This document shows positions 8,843 through 17,682 of a stretch of DNA of 64,000 bases, one piece after another. This stretch comes from Brassicibacter mesophilus (lineage in GTDB: Bacteria > Bacillota > Clostridia > Tissierellales > Proteiniboraceae). The notes under the pieces were generated by a model. The model was not told where the DNA came from. It ran no database searches and saw only the letters and a list, made by a program, of their open reading frames with translations. Numbering within the stretch: position 1 is the stretch's first letter; each line of letters starts with the position of its first letter. The DNA is taken from positions 1-64,000 of the forward strand of contig NZ_JBNPXI010000024.1 of the NCBI RefSeq assembly GCF_050433385.1. Direction: 5' to 3'. The translations under genes were made by a program, and so were the position numbers.

Positions 8843-10192
8843 TTAACTTAGCTTTATTAGTCCTGTTGAATAAAGTAATATTAATAGAATAGCAACAGGA
8901 GCTACATACTTAAGAATAAATGAATATAATTTTTCCCACTTAAATCCAAACATTCCATCACTTGTAATTTCTTTAACAGCATTCTTTGTTCCCCAAACCC
9001 AAGCAACAAATAGACATACTAGTAATCCTCCTATTGGTAACAGTATATTAGATGTAGTAAAATCAAAGATGTCGAAGACTGTCTTCCCAAATACTGTTAC
9101 ATCACTCATTACTCCGAATGATAAAGCACTTGGAATTGATAACAAGAAAAGTACTGCAGCAAGTAGAATTGTTGCTTTTTTTCTACTAAGCTTAAACTCT
9201 TCTGTAACAAAAGCAACAGAAACCTCTAATAGCGAAATAGTTGAAGTAATAGCCGCAATTCCAACTAGTATAAAGAATAATGATTCAAATAAAGCCCCAA
9301 ATGGCATTTCATGAAATACAGCAGGTAATGTTATGAATATAAGTGTAGCTCCTGCTTGTGGTTCAAAGCCATATGCGAATACCGCTGGGAATATAACTAC
9401 CCCTGCCATAAGTGCAATTAGTGTATCTGCTATTACTACCTGTAATGATAATGAAGCTATATTTTCCTCCTTATTAACATAGCTACCATAAGTTATTATA
9501 ATTGCCATACCAAGACTAAGTGAGAAAAATGCATGTCCAAGTGCTTCTAATACTCCTTTAGTTGTCAATTGAGAAAAGTCAGGTTTAAATAAAAACTCTA
9601 GTCCTTTTGAAGCACCTTCTAATGTTACAGATCTAAACATTAATACTATAAGAAGTACAAATAATATCGGCATAAGAATTTTACTATACTTTTCAATACC
9701 TTTCTTTACTCCAGATATAACAACAAATGCTGTTAAAGCAATGACAAATAAACTCCATAATACAATCTCATAACCATTTCCTATGATATTCCCAAAATAT
9801 GCTTCTATTTGATTAGGCGCAACAGTAATAAGTTTTCCTGTTACAGATCTACTTATATAAGCAAATAACCATCCAGCTATAACGGCATAATATGACAATA
9901 TAATAAATGCTGTAGATATACCTAAATACCCCGTAATACTCCATTTACTTCCTGGTCTTAGCTTTTTAAATGCTCCAGCAGCATTAGCCTGAGTTTTTCT
10001 TCCTAAAATAAATTCTGAAACCATTACAGGTATCCCTACTATAGCTATACAAAATAAATATACTAATATAAATGCTGCTCCTCCATTTTCACCTGCAATA
10101 TAAGGAAACTTCCATATGTTACCTAGTCCAATTGCTGAACCTGCTGCTGCTGCTAATATTCCTAATTTTGAACCAAAACTATCCCTTTTCAT
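8843..10192 (-). CDS. Sodium-dependent transporter, neurotransmitter:sodium symporter (SNF) family
   Basis: This is a 449-residue protein with about eleven or twelve membrane segments. The N-terminal signature GLGNIWKFPYIAGENGGAAF (residues 22-41) holds the first sodium and substrate site of the LeuT-type fold. Bacterial members take up hydrophobic or aromatic amino acids with sodium. A T-box leader upstream shows that expression depends on the charging of one tRNA, which supports an amino acid substrate. The ATG has AGGAG upstream. It is monocistronic, with its own terminator. Confidence 0.9.
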   Translation of the reverse strand: MKRDSFGSKLGILAAAAGSAIGLGNIWKFPYIAGENGGAAFILVYLFCIAIVGIPVMVSEFILGRKTQANAAGAFKKLRPGSKWSITGYLGISTAFIILSYYAVIAGWLFAYISRSVTGKLITVAPNQIEAYFGNIIGNGYEIVLWSLFVIALTAFVVISGVKKGIEKYSKILMPILFVLLIVLMFRSVTLEGASKGLEFLFKPDFSQLTTKGVLEALGHAFFSLSLGMAIIITYGSYVNKEENIASLSLQVVIADTLIALMAGVVIFPAVFAYGFEPQAGATLIFITLPAVFHEMPFGALFESLFFILVGIAAITSTISLLEVSVAFVTEEFKLSRKKATILLAAVLFLLSIPSALSFGVMSDVTVFGKTVFDIFDFTTSNILLPIGGLLVCLFVAWVWGTKNAVKEITSDGMFGFKWEKLYSFILKYVAPVAILLILLYSTGLIKLS

Positions 10193-10327
10193 AAAACGTC
10201 TCCTTCTTTTGTAATATTTTTAAAATTATAAATAATTCCAATGTTCTGATAAATATTGGTATGCGTTCTGGAATTCAAAAGTGAAATTAGTCTTTGCACC
10301 TCCCTCTATAAAATTGTATAAAATAAA

Positions 10328-10630
10328 AAATCTTCCATTCCTACAAATATGCATAAATATTTATAAGGACGAAAGATTATTCCCGTGTTACCACCTTACT
10401 TTACAGTTACAAAAACTGTCTCATTATCAAGTCGAAGTAATTTATATTTAATGTACACTTACTTGAACTTTAGCCATATATCGGTGGCACCGGCATCATT
10501 TACTTGAATACTCTTTCAAATCAGCAGCTCGGGAGTGATCATTATATACATATCCTAACGCTGACTCTCATCAAACATCAGCTCTCTGTAGATAGAAACA
10601 GTGTATTTTTCTCTCCGTCTTCGCTTATCA
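10328..10630 (-). promoter_or_regulatory. T-box leader of the sodium symporter gene
   Basis: Read on the minus strand, the T-box motif AAGGTGGTAACACGGG lies at about 10381-10397. It is followed by a terminator (AATCTTTC/GGAAGATT and T-run, about 10328-10378). Stem I features are visible upstream: AGAGAGCTGATG...GAGAGTCAG (about 10561-10588) is the distal AG-bulge/T-loop hairpin, and CACTCCCGAGCTG (about 10524-10536) is the return strand. The motif bulge TGGT would pair with an ACCA tRNA end, so a tRNA with discriminator A is expected. I could not fix the specifier codon. TTC, TAT and AGA near 10505-10516 are candidates. Confidence 0.85.
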
Positions 10631-10892
10631 AAATATTTGTTTAATTTATATTAATACATATTTTATATTTATATAAGGCATTTGTCAATACATATTTTAA
10701 GAATTTGTCGATTTTTTTAACTTTTTGTTACATTTTTTTGTTATCTTTATGAAGTTAAAGCTTCATCCATTACACTTAAATTTAGTACTTGATACTATTA
10801 AAGGTTTTAATAAACTTTTGAAGTAATATTATTTTGAAATTTACACTTATTTTGATTATCATATAATTATTAGACAAAAGGCGGTGTCTTTA

Positions 10893-11942
10893 GTGGAAAT
10901 ATCAAAAAATTTTTTTGGAAAAACAAAATCATGTAGTAATGTTTATGAGTACAAGTTAATAAATGACTCTGGAAGTTCTGTAAGTATACTTAATTACGGA
11001 GGCATAATAACAGAAATTTGTATGCCAGATAAAAACGGTAGTATAGAAAATATTGTACTCGGATTAGAAACTATAGAGGATTACGAAGAAAAGTCTCCTT
11101 TTTTTGGATGTATAACAGGAAGAATCGCTGGAAGAATTGCCAATGCTACCTTTACAATTGATGGCCAAGTATATAGACTTTCAAGAAATGATAGAAATGC
11201 TAACCTTCATGGTGGACCACTAGGGTTTAATAAGCAGATATGGAATGTTAAAAAGCTTTTCCACAGTGATTATGTAGGATTAACTATGACATACGTGAGC
11301 ATTGACGGTGATCAAGGCTTTCCTGGAAATTTGAATGTAGAAACATCATATCGGTTTTATCAGAATAATATTCTTGAAATATCCTATGAGGCTACAACTG
11401 ATAAAAAAACAATTGTAAGCTTAACTAATCATAGCTATTTTAACCTTTCTGGTAATTATAAAACTAATATTCTAGATCACAAGTTATCTATTAATGCTGA
11501 TAAGTACATATTGATTGACAAAGAAGCTATTCCAACTAGTATTAATGATGTATCAAATACAGCTTTTGACTTTAGACATGGAAAATTGATAAAGCAAAAC
11601 ATATTTGATAATAGCCCACAATTAAGAAATGGCAATGGATACGACCATCCGTTTATATTAAATAAATCAGCAACACAACAAATAGTGCTGGAAGAACCTC
11701 AAAGCGGACGAGTTCTTGAAATAAAAACAGATCAACCTGTAGTTATACTATATACAGGTAATTATCTGGGAACAGAAATGGCTCTGAGAGGTGGAAAGGC
11801 TTCAGATAACAGAATCGGAGTAGCCTTGGAAACTCAATGGTATCCAAATGCTATAAACAATAATGCCTTTCCAATAAATATTTTATACCCCGGAGAAAAG
11901 TACACAGCACATACATCCTATTGTTTTAGAACTATTAGATAA
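10893..11942 (+). CDS. galM: Aldose 1-epimerase (galactose mutarotase)
   Basis: It interconverts alpha and beta anomers of galactose and glucose in the cytoplasm. The family hallmarks are present: GRIAGRIANATF, NLHGGPLGFNKQIW with the catalytic His, LTNHSYFNLSG with the second His, YDHPFIL, and a late GVALETQWYPNA with the catalytic Glu. The length of 349 residues is normal. The start chosen is GTG at 10893, because an upstream in-frame GTG at 10884 lies inside the ribosome site AAAGGCGGTG. No other galactose genes are nearby. It is monocistronic and ends at a hairpin. Confidence 0.9.
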   Translation: MEISKNFFGKTKSCSNVYEYKLINDSGSSVSILNYGGIITEICMPDKNGSIENIVLGLETIEDYEEKSPFFGCITGRIAGRIANATFTIDGQVYRLSRNDRNANLHGGPLGFNKQIWNVKKLFHSDYVGLTMTYVSIDGDQGFPGNLNVETSYRFYQNNILEISYEATTDKKTIVSLTNHSYFNLSGNYKTNILDHKLSINADKYILIDKEAIPTSINDVSNTAFDFRHGKLIKQNIFDNSPQLRNGNGYDHPFILNKSATQQIVLEEPQSGRVLEIKTDQPVVILYTGNYLGTEMALRGGKASDNRIGVALETQWYPNAINNNAFPINILYPGEKYTAHTSYCFRTIR

Positions 11943-11946
11943 TATA

Positions 11947-11988
11947 ATAGACTATTATAAAGAGGTACATCTTTTTATAGTAGTCTAT
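11947..11988 (+). terminator. Terminator of galM
   Basis: TAGACTATTATAAAGA pairs with a matching arm ending in TAGTAGTCTA, followed by a short T-rich stretch. It lies directly after the stop codon. Confidence 0.6.
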
Positions 11989-12201
11989 ATCTTTTCATCC
12001 CCTCACTTTAATTTTGCTAAGTTCCTGTTCAACACTCTTATTTCCCTATTCAATACTATTTCAAAGCATCTTTGCTCATTGCTCTTATTCTGTCATATTG
12101 TATTTAGCTTCTAATATAAAATACAATTTTCTTTTAAACTATCACGCTTATTTTTTATTATGAATAATATATTATTAAATAATGAAAAGAGGTGAATATT
12201 T

Positions 12202-12891
12202 ATGCCAGAAAGACGTTGTCCACCATTGACTGAAAAATACACTATAAAGCAAGGGGATACACTTTACAAAATAGCATTGGAATACAATACTACTGTTCAA
12301 GTTATATTGTTCTTAAACCCATTTATCAATCCTAATAATCTAATGATCGGCCAGGTAATCTGTGTTCCGATGAAAACGACTAGACCACCTTGTGAAAATG
12401 GAGTTTACTATACTATAAAAGCAGGAGATACTTTTTACAGTATTGCTGATGAATATGATATAACTGTAAGAGAACTACAATTAGCAAATCCATTTGTTAA
12501 TCCTTACAATCTAATAATTGGTCAAGTTATTTGTATTCCTAAAAAAGTTAGCTGCCCAGGTGGAAAAATCCATGTAGTAGTTCAAGGAGATACATTCTAT
12601 AAGCTTGCACAAAAATATGATATATCATACAAGGCTCTAGTAGATGCAAATCCTAATCTTGATCCTGAGAATCTCCAAATTGGTCAAGAAATATGCATTC
12701 CTCCTTATGAACCAGCTGAGTTATGCCCTGGTGGCAAAACTTATATAATAAAGCAGGGAGATACATTATCGAGCATCGCAGAACAATTTGTTGTCTCTGC
12801 CACAGATATATTAAAATATAATCCTGAACTATCCCCTAGCGAATTCGTTCCGGGAAGAAGAATATGTCTACCACCTGAGGCTCCAGTATAG
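12202..12891 (+). CDS. Protein with four LysM domains
   Basis: The whole 229-residue protein is four LysM repeats (about residues 10-56, 68-114, 126-171, 183-227). Each carries the pattern Y.IK.GDT.Y.IA..Y....L...NP...P.NL.IGQ.ICIP. The linkers are short and each carries a Cys-Pro/Gly stretch. LysM binds N-acetylglucosamine polymers such as peptidoglycan. There is no signal peptide or membrane segment, as in spore-coat or SafA-like LysM proteins, so a spore-associated role is possible but not shown. No catalytic domain is present. It is monocistronic between two hairpins. Confidence 0.88.
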   Translation: MPERRCPPLTEKYTIKQGDTLYKIALEYNTTVQVILFLNPFINPNNLMIGQVICVPMKTTRPPCENGVYYTIKAGDTFYSIADEYDITVRELQLANPFVNPYNLIIGQVICIPKKVSCPGGKIHVVVQGDTFYKLAQKYDISYKALVDANPNLDPENLQIGQEICIPPYEPAELCPGGKTYIIKQGDTLSSIAEQFVVSATDILKYNPELSPSEFVPGRRICLPPEAPV

Positions 12892-12900
12892 AAAAATGAA

Positions 12901-12940
12901 AAAACTAGCCTAGATTTCTTTATTCTGGGCTAGTTTTTTT
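12901..12940 (+). terminator. Terminator of the LysM gene
   Basis: AAAACTAGCC pairs with GGGCTAGTTTT (one G-T pair), followed by seven or more T. It may also serve the converging cyclase gene. Confidence 0.8.
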
Positions 12941-12969
12941 CCATATAAAACACTAGTGTATGAATATAG

Positions 12970-13863
12970 TCAAAAAGCCACTTTATTTCTACCAGTTTTT
13001 TTCGCCTCATAGAGCTTCTTATCCGCACAATCTATAAATCTCTCAGGTGTAATTTCTTCTTTAAAAATTGAACAAACTCCAAATGATAATGTTACTCTTA
13101 TCTGATGATAATCATATTTTATAATATGATTGTTGATTTTACATCTCATTCTTTCTGCCACATGATAAGCCATATCTAGATCTGTATCCTCTAGGCAAAT
13201 CAGATACTCTTCTCCTCCATATCTTGCTACCCAATCTTTATCACTTCTTATGCAACTTAGCAGTATTTTACCAATCTCTTTTATCACATGATCTCCTGCT
13301 ACATGTCCATAAATATCATTTACATTTTTAAAAAAATCTATGTCGGCAATTATAATTGATAGAGGTTTTTCATCAATAACACTTTTTATTATGTCTACTG
13401 GTAGTCTCTCATTTATATACCTTCTATTGAACAACTCAGTTAATGAATCTTTTACAGCAATTTGATTAATATTCTTAATTATACTTCTAATTTGTATTCC
13501 CTTTTCATACTCTCCACTACCAAGAATCATACTATTAGTCACATCTTTTAATAACTCAATAACTATTCCTCTATCATTCAGCTGTACGGGTATAGCTGTT
13601 ACCATAAAAAGCTTATCACCCTTTTGCTCCATCTTCACAAAAGTATCATTTTCATTATACGCTCTCATTGAAATACAATTATCACATATATTGCTATTAC
13701 TCCAATAATAATAACATATATGCTGAATTTCTCTAATGTTTTTATGTTTATAATCAAGAACTAGCTTCTTCAAAGGATCTACAATCCTAATAGCTTCATA
13801 CATTTTATCAAAAAAAGATAAATTTTCATCTAGTGTATCTATAGTAATAATTTTTTTGTCCAT
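12970..13863 (-). CDS. GGDEF-domain diguanylate cyclase
   Basis: It makes c-di-GMP from two GTP. Residues 1-120 look like a PAS-type sensor with several cysteines (HICYYYWSNSNICDNC near residues 48-63), so a ligand or metal is possible. The GGDEF domain covers about 130-297, with DSLTELFNRRYI, the active site ARYGGEEYLI and the C-terminal ADKKLYEAKKTGRN. The inhibitory RxxD site is not canonical: the sequence before the active site is RSDKD. It lies 42 bp from a GGDEF-EAL gene on the same strand, so it forms a c-di-GMP pair with it. Confidence 0.88.
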   Translation of the reverse strand: MDKKIITIDTLDENLSFFDKMYEAIRIVDPLKKLVLDYKHKNIREIQHICYYYWSNSNICDNCISMRAYNENDTFVKMEQKGDKLFMVTAIPVQLNDRGIVIELLKDVTNSMILGSGEYEKGIQIRSIIKNINQIAVKDSLTELFNRRYINERLPVDIIKSVIDEKPLSIIIADIDFFKNVNDIYGHVAGDHVIKEIGKILLSCIRSDKDWVARYGGEEYLICLEDTDLDMAYHVAERMRCKINNHIIKYDYHQIRVTLSFGVCSIFKEEITPERFIDCADKKLYEAKKTGRNKVAF

Positions 13864-13905
13864 CTTAACACCTCAGTTAGAATTAATCACTTGTTATTAA
13901 AATAT

Positions 13906-15978
13906 CTAATTATTTGCATAGTTTATATTGGATTGTAATATCTCCTCTATATTCTTAGCTGGTACAGGTTTGCTAAAGAGATATCCTTGTCCTTCATCAC
14001 AACGTCTCCCTTTAAGGAACTCAAATTGTTTTTGTGTTTCAATTCCTTCTGCTGTAACAGTAAGCTTCATACTTTTAGCTAAATATATTACTGCCTTAAC
14101 AATAGATTCCTCATGAGAATTTTCAACCATTTCCCGAATAAATGTCTTATCCATTTTAAGTATATCGATAGGAAGTTTTTTTAAATAATTTAGAGAAGAG
14201 TAGCCAACGCCAAAGTCATCTAACGCAATCTTTATCCCTTTATTCTTTAGCTGGGTTAGTTTATCAATAGTGCACTCTAAATCATATATAGCTGTATTTT
14301 CAGTAATCTCAAGTACAAGATATTTAACATCCATATCTGTTTCCTGTATGATACTTGTTACCATATCTATAAAGTTCTCTTGTTTAAATTGCTTAGCTGA
14401 TATGTTTATAGATATATTTAATGGACGGTATCCTTTATTTCGCCATACTTTACCTTGCTTGCAAGCATTAAGTATTACCCATTCACCAATCTCAACTATA
14501 AATCCAGATTCCTCAGCAAAAGGTATGAATTCTAGAGGCGATACCATTCCTTTTTGTGGATGCATCCATCTAATCAAAGCTTCTACTCCTACTATGTCTC
14601 CTGTAGCCAAGTCAATCTGGGGTTGATAGTAAAGCTTAAATTCTTCGTTTTTTATTGCATATGTAAGGTTCTTTTCCATGTCTATATAGTATAATGCTCG
14701 TTCGTTCATACTTTTATTGAAATATGAAAATTGATTTTTACCTTTGTCTTTAGAGTTATACATAGCAGCATCTGCACTCTTAAGTAAGGTATTTGCATCC
14801 TGTCCATCTTTAGGAAATGAAGCAATTCCAATACTAGCTGTTATATAAAATTCATATCTATCAATTATCCAAGGCTTTCTCAGTGCAATCAACAAATTAT
14901 TAATAATATTTTCAATTTTCCCTAAGTTATTATCATCAGTTATTAACATAGCAAATTCGTCTCCGCTAAGGCGAAATAAATTTGTTTCAGTTATATATTT
15001 TTTTAATTCTAGTGATATTTCTATCAGTAGCTTATCGCCAGATTCATGTCCGAGTGTATCGTTAACTTTTTTAAAATTATCTAAATCTAAATAAACAAGA
15101 TGTATTTTAAAGCCAAATGCTTTTGCCTTTTTTATCTCTTCTCCAAGTCTTTTCTCAAACATGGCCCTGTTATACAATCCAGTTAGAGGGTCATGAAATG
15201 CTATAAAATGCATCTTTTCTTCTGACAATTTACTCTCTGTTATGTCCGTATGTGATCCTGCCAAACGGACAGGCTTTCCATCATCATCTCGCAAGGCTTG
15301 TCCTCTGCTCAATATCCACTTGTAGCTTCCATCTTTACATCTTAGCCTATAAGTGCTTTCATAAACACCAGATGTCTCACTAAGAAAGTTCTTTATAGAT
15401 TTCTTTGCAGCATCCAAGTCTTCAGGATGTAGCAGCTGTTCCCAAGCCTCAAAAGAATTTTGAATCTCATCGTCTTCAAATCCCAGCATTCTCTTCCATT
15501 TATGTGAGAAGTACATTTTGTCACTTCCTAAATGCCAATCCCATATACCATCGTTTGCACCATCAACGGCTAGTTTGTATCGTTCCTCGCTTTCTGCATA
15601 AGCTTTTTGGCTATCTTGAAGTTCACTATATTGTGCCCGCAGCTCTTCTTCTATAGCTATTAATTCCTCATGAGTAGCACTCAAATTCTCATAGCTATCA
15701 TACAATTTAAATGTTACTTTCTTAATATCATCCATTCTGTTCCTAACTAGATAATACAGAATTAATGAAGTTATTGCGACATATAGCCAGCCTTTATACG
15801 TTTGAATTTTCATAAGTATATGATTTTCTTTAACAAAAATATTCAGCATCGAGTCTGACAGCAGTATCCATATAATTCCACTCGCACCATATATTAAAGC
15901 TATTCCAAGTGCATCTTTTCTCGGCTTTAGTTTATTATACCTTTCAAAATTTTCATTAGGAAAATTATCATTGCTCAT
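13906..15978 (-). CDS. Membrane PAS-GGDEF-EAL protein, probable c-di-GMP phosphodiesterase
   Basis: The ATG at 15978 has AGGAGG at 6-nt spacing; an in-frame start 17 codons upstream has no ribosome site. Two membrane segments lie within about residues 20-85, followed by a helical linker, a PAS domain (about 125-250, with YESTYRLRCKDGSYKWI), a GGDEF domain (about 255-420) and an EAL domain (about 430-680). The cyclase motif is SGDEF rather than GGDEF and no RxxD site precedes it, so it may be regulatory. The EAL side keeps EALIRW, EITEN, ALDDFGVGYSSL, KMDKTF and AEGIE, so hydrolysis of c-di-GMP is likely. Confidence 0.88.
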   Translation of the reverse strand: MSNDNFPNENFERYNKLKPRKDALGIALIYGASGIIWILLSDSMLNIFVKENHILMKIQTYKGWLYVAITSLILYYLVRNRMDDIKKVTFKLYDSYENLSATHEELIAIEEELRAQYSELQDSQKAYAESEERYKLAVDGANDGIWDWHLGSDKMYFSHKWKRMLGFEDDEIQNSFEAWEQLLHPEDLDAAKKSIKNFLSETSGVYESTYRLRCKDGSYKWILSRGQALRDDDGKPVRLAGSHTDITESKLSEEKMHFIAFHDPLTGLYNRAMFEKRLGEEIKKAKAFGFKIHLVYLDLDNFKKVNDTLGHESGDKLLIEISLELKKYITETNLFRLSGDEFAMLITDDNNLGKIENIINNLLIALRKPWIIDRYEFYITASIGIASFPKDGQDANTLLKSADAAMYNSKDKGKNQFSYFNKSMNERALYYIDMEKNLTYAIKNEEFKLYYQPQIDLATGDIVGVEALIRWMHPQKGMVSPLEFIPFAEESGFIVEIGEWVILNACKQGKVWRNKGYRPLNISINISAKQFKQENFIDMVTSIIQETDMDVKYLVLEITENTAIYDLECTIDKLTQLKNKGIKIALDDFGVGYSSLNYLKKLPIDILKMDKTFIREMVENSHEESIVKAVIYLAKSMKLTVTAEGIETQKQFEFLKGRRCDEGQGYLFSKPVPAKNIEEILQSNINYANN

Positions 15979-16124
15979 AAAATGCCTCCTAAAGTTTAAC
16001 ACTTTATTATAAATACAGCTTTGTATCAAAGTTTTTAAGTCTTGTATGGTATATAATACCCAACTTCATCCTACATATTTATTATTTATAAATAATTCTA
16101 TTTTTTATATTTACGTTTAATCAG

Positions 16125-16751
16125 TCATATGGATACATTGTAATATTTTACTAATAGCTTGTCCAGTTTTTCACTCATCTCAAGTATAGTATTATAGTCT
16201 AACTTCCCATATTCTCCCACAATCATGTCATTTAAGATTGTTCTGTTTTTTTCAATCAAATATTTGATTTCGCCAAACGAAAAATTTGCATTATTTGTCA
16301 TTTTTCTCTCAATATCTAACAGTGACATTCGTTTAGCCTCTAAGATATATTTTTTCAGACAGTCCGCATCTTTTATAATTCCTGATACTCTACCATTGCC
16401 CCACATACTAGTGTTTTCACTTCTTTTAAATAATTCCATTATCACATTTTCAATAGAACTTACAATAAAATCTGCTTCTAGAGTTGATAATTTAAATAGA
16501 ACTATAGTAATTTCTTCATTTGTACTATTTAATACAAATGAGCTTTCCTCCGAACTTTTAAATATATAATCGTTTATAATATCGTGTACTTTTTTCATTT
16601 TACTTTTAGCTATAGGACGTTTTGCCAAGAGAACACTAAATGTCAATACATTTAGTGATGACAAATAAAATCTCTCAATAATTTCTTGATCATCATAATC
16701 TTTTATTATGTTAGATTCATGAAGACACTGCAATTTATTATCTGTCAACAC
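16125..16751 (-). CDS. Spo0E-like C-terminal domain fused to a degenerate cyclase/PucR-like domain
   Basis: The GTG start follows AAGGAGG. The C-terminal 45 residues (about 163-208) match the Spo0E-like aspartyl-phosphate phosphatase pattern: two helices ending in EMSEKLDKLLVKYY, where S-x-x-L-D is the family core. Such proteins remove phosphate from Spo0A and delay sporulation. Residues 35-150 resemble the degenerate GGDEF-like domain of CdaR/PucR regulators (WGNGRVSGIIKDADCLKKYI followed by EAKRM). Most Spo0E proteins are under 100 residues, so the fusion is unusual. A TetR-type palindrome lies in its promoter region. The function is inferred from motifs only. Confidence 0.65.
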   Translation of the reverse strand: MLTDNKLQCLHESNIIKDYDDQEIIERFYLSSLNVLTFSVLLAKRPIAKSKMKKVHDIINDYIFKSSEESSFVLNSTNEEITIVLFKLSTLEADFIVSSIENVIMELFKRSENTSMWGNGRVSGIIKDADCLKKYILEAKRMSLLDIERKMTNNANFSFGEIKYLIEKNRTILNDMIVGEYGKLDYNTILEMSEKLDKLLVKYYNVSI

Positions 16752-16803
16752 TTCGCCTCCTTAGTATTTCTTAATGGTCTCTATAGGATAATCAATAGCG
16801 TTT

Positions 16804-16821
16804 TGAATGAACGTTCATTCA
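16804..16821. promoter_or_regulatory. 18-bp palindromic operator, TetR/FadR type
   Basis: TGAATGAACGTTCATTCA is a perfect 18-bp palindrome. It strongly resembles TetR-family operators such as the Bacillus FadR box (TGAATGA...TCATTCA). It lies 36 bp downstream of the TetR gene and 53 bp upstream of the Spo0E-like gene, close to a possible -35 region of the latter. The TetR regulator next door is the obvious candidate ligand. Confidence 0.7.
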
Positions 16822-16856
16822 TTTTTTTTTGAAAATAAAGATATTATATTAATATC

Positions 16857-17417
16857 CTATTTTTTGATACCATTAACAATAAAATCAAATACTTCCTCTT
16901 TTGTTTTTCTAAAATCTTCTTCCTTGTCTTCGTTCATCCACGCTAAGTGATATCCACTAAAATATATTAGGGACGATACTATAGCTTCATCTAAATCTCG
17001 TATTTCACCATTTATTTTTGCTTTTGCCAACATTTTAATAAATGCATCTTTAATCAGATTTACTGATTTTTGAATCCATTCAATTTCATAAAAATATTTT
17101 GTCATACTTTCCTTTACTATTGTTCTAACAACTGAAGCATTTTTTTCTAATTCTGATAATTGAAAATCTACTATTTTTCTGATTTTTGTCTCTATAGGAA
17201 CATCACCTTCTGATATCTCTTTTAATATTGCTTCTCTTTTTTTATATTCAACTTGAAAAATATACTCTAATATAGCTTCTTTATTGTTAAAATAATTATA
17301 TACAGTGCCTACTGAAATCTCACCAGCATCAGCTATCATTTGTATTGTAGTATTTTCAAACCCATGTCTAGCTATTAATTCAGTAGCATGCTTATATATT
17401 AAACTTTTCTTGTCCAT
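16857..17417 (-). CDS. TetR/AcrR family transcriptional regulator
   Basis: The ATG at 17417 (MDKKSLIYKHATEL) has AAAGGAG upstream; an earlier in-frame start lacks one. The helix-turn-helix at residues 5-50 is typical: TELIARHGFENTTIQMIADA and VGTVYNYFNNKEAIL. The C-terminal part (about 60-186) is helical and should bind a ligand, resembling FadR-type acyl-CoA regulators in length. The probable operator lies just downstream, before the Spo0E-like gene. No such palindrome was seen before the TetR gene itself, so autoregulation by this site is not obvious. Confidence 0.88.
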   Translation of the reverse strand: MDKKSLIYKHATELIARHGFENTTIQMIADAGEISVGTVYNYFNNKEAILEYIFQVEYKKREAILKEISEGDVPIETKIRKIVDFQLSELEKNASVVRTIVKESMTKYFYEIEWIQKSVNLIKDAFIKMLAKAKINGEIRDLDEAIVSSLIYFSGYHLAWMNEDKEEDFRKTKEEVFDFIVNGIKK

Positions 17418-17530
17418 ATTTGCTCCTTTGAACTTTATATTTTTTTCAATTACTTCCAATTATATTGTATATATTTTCAACATTTTTGTCAATTATTCTC
17501 ATTATTTCGACATAATATTTCTAGATAAAA

Positions 17531-17561
17531 AAATTAGCCAAAATCTATTTTCGGCTAATTT
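17531..17561 (-). terminator. Terminator downstream of the nucleotidyltransferase gene
   Basis: AAATTAGCC pairs with GGCTAATTT, and on the minus strand the hairpin is followed by a T-run. It separates the nucleotidyltransferase gene from the TetR gene. Confidence 0.75.
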
Positions 17562-17570
17562 ACATTATTA

Positions 17571-17675
17571 CATATATTTATCAGTTGCAATTCCAGTTGA
17601 AGAAGCTTTTATAAAGTGCAACTCATTTAAAGCATTAAGACTATGCTTATCTTCTATAACTATTACTTCTTCTCA
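17571..17675 (-). pseudogene. Possible 34-codon remnant of a gene end
   Basis: Between the nucleotidyltransferase stop and the terminator, the minus strand keeps an open frame that reads EEVIVIEDKHSLNALN followed by HFIKASSTGIATDKYM and a stop directly before the hairpin. It has no start codon: a TGA precedes it in frame. The residue mix looks protein-like, so it may be the C-terminus of a deleted gene. I do not recognise the family, and chance is possible. Confidence 0.25.
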
Positions 17676-17682
17676 ATTAATA

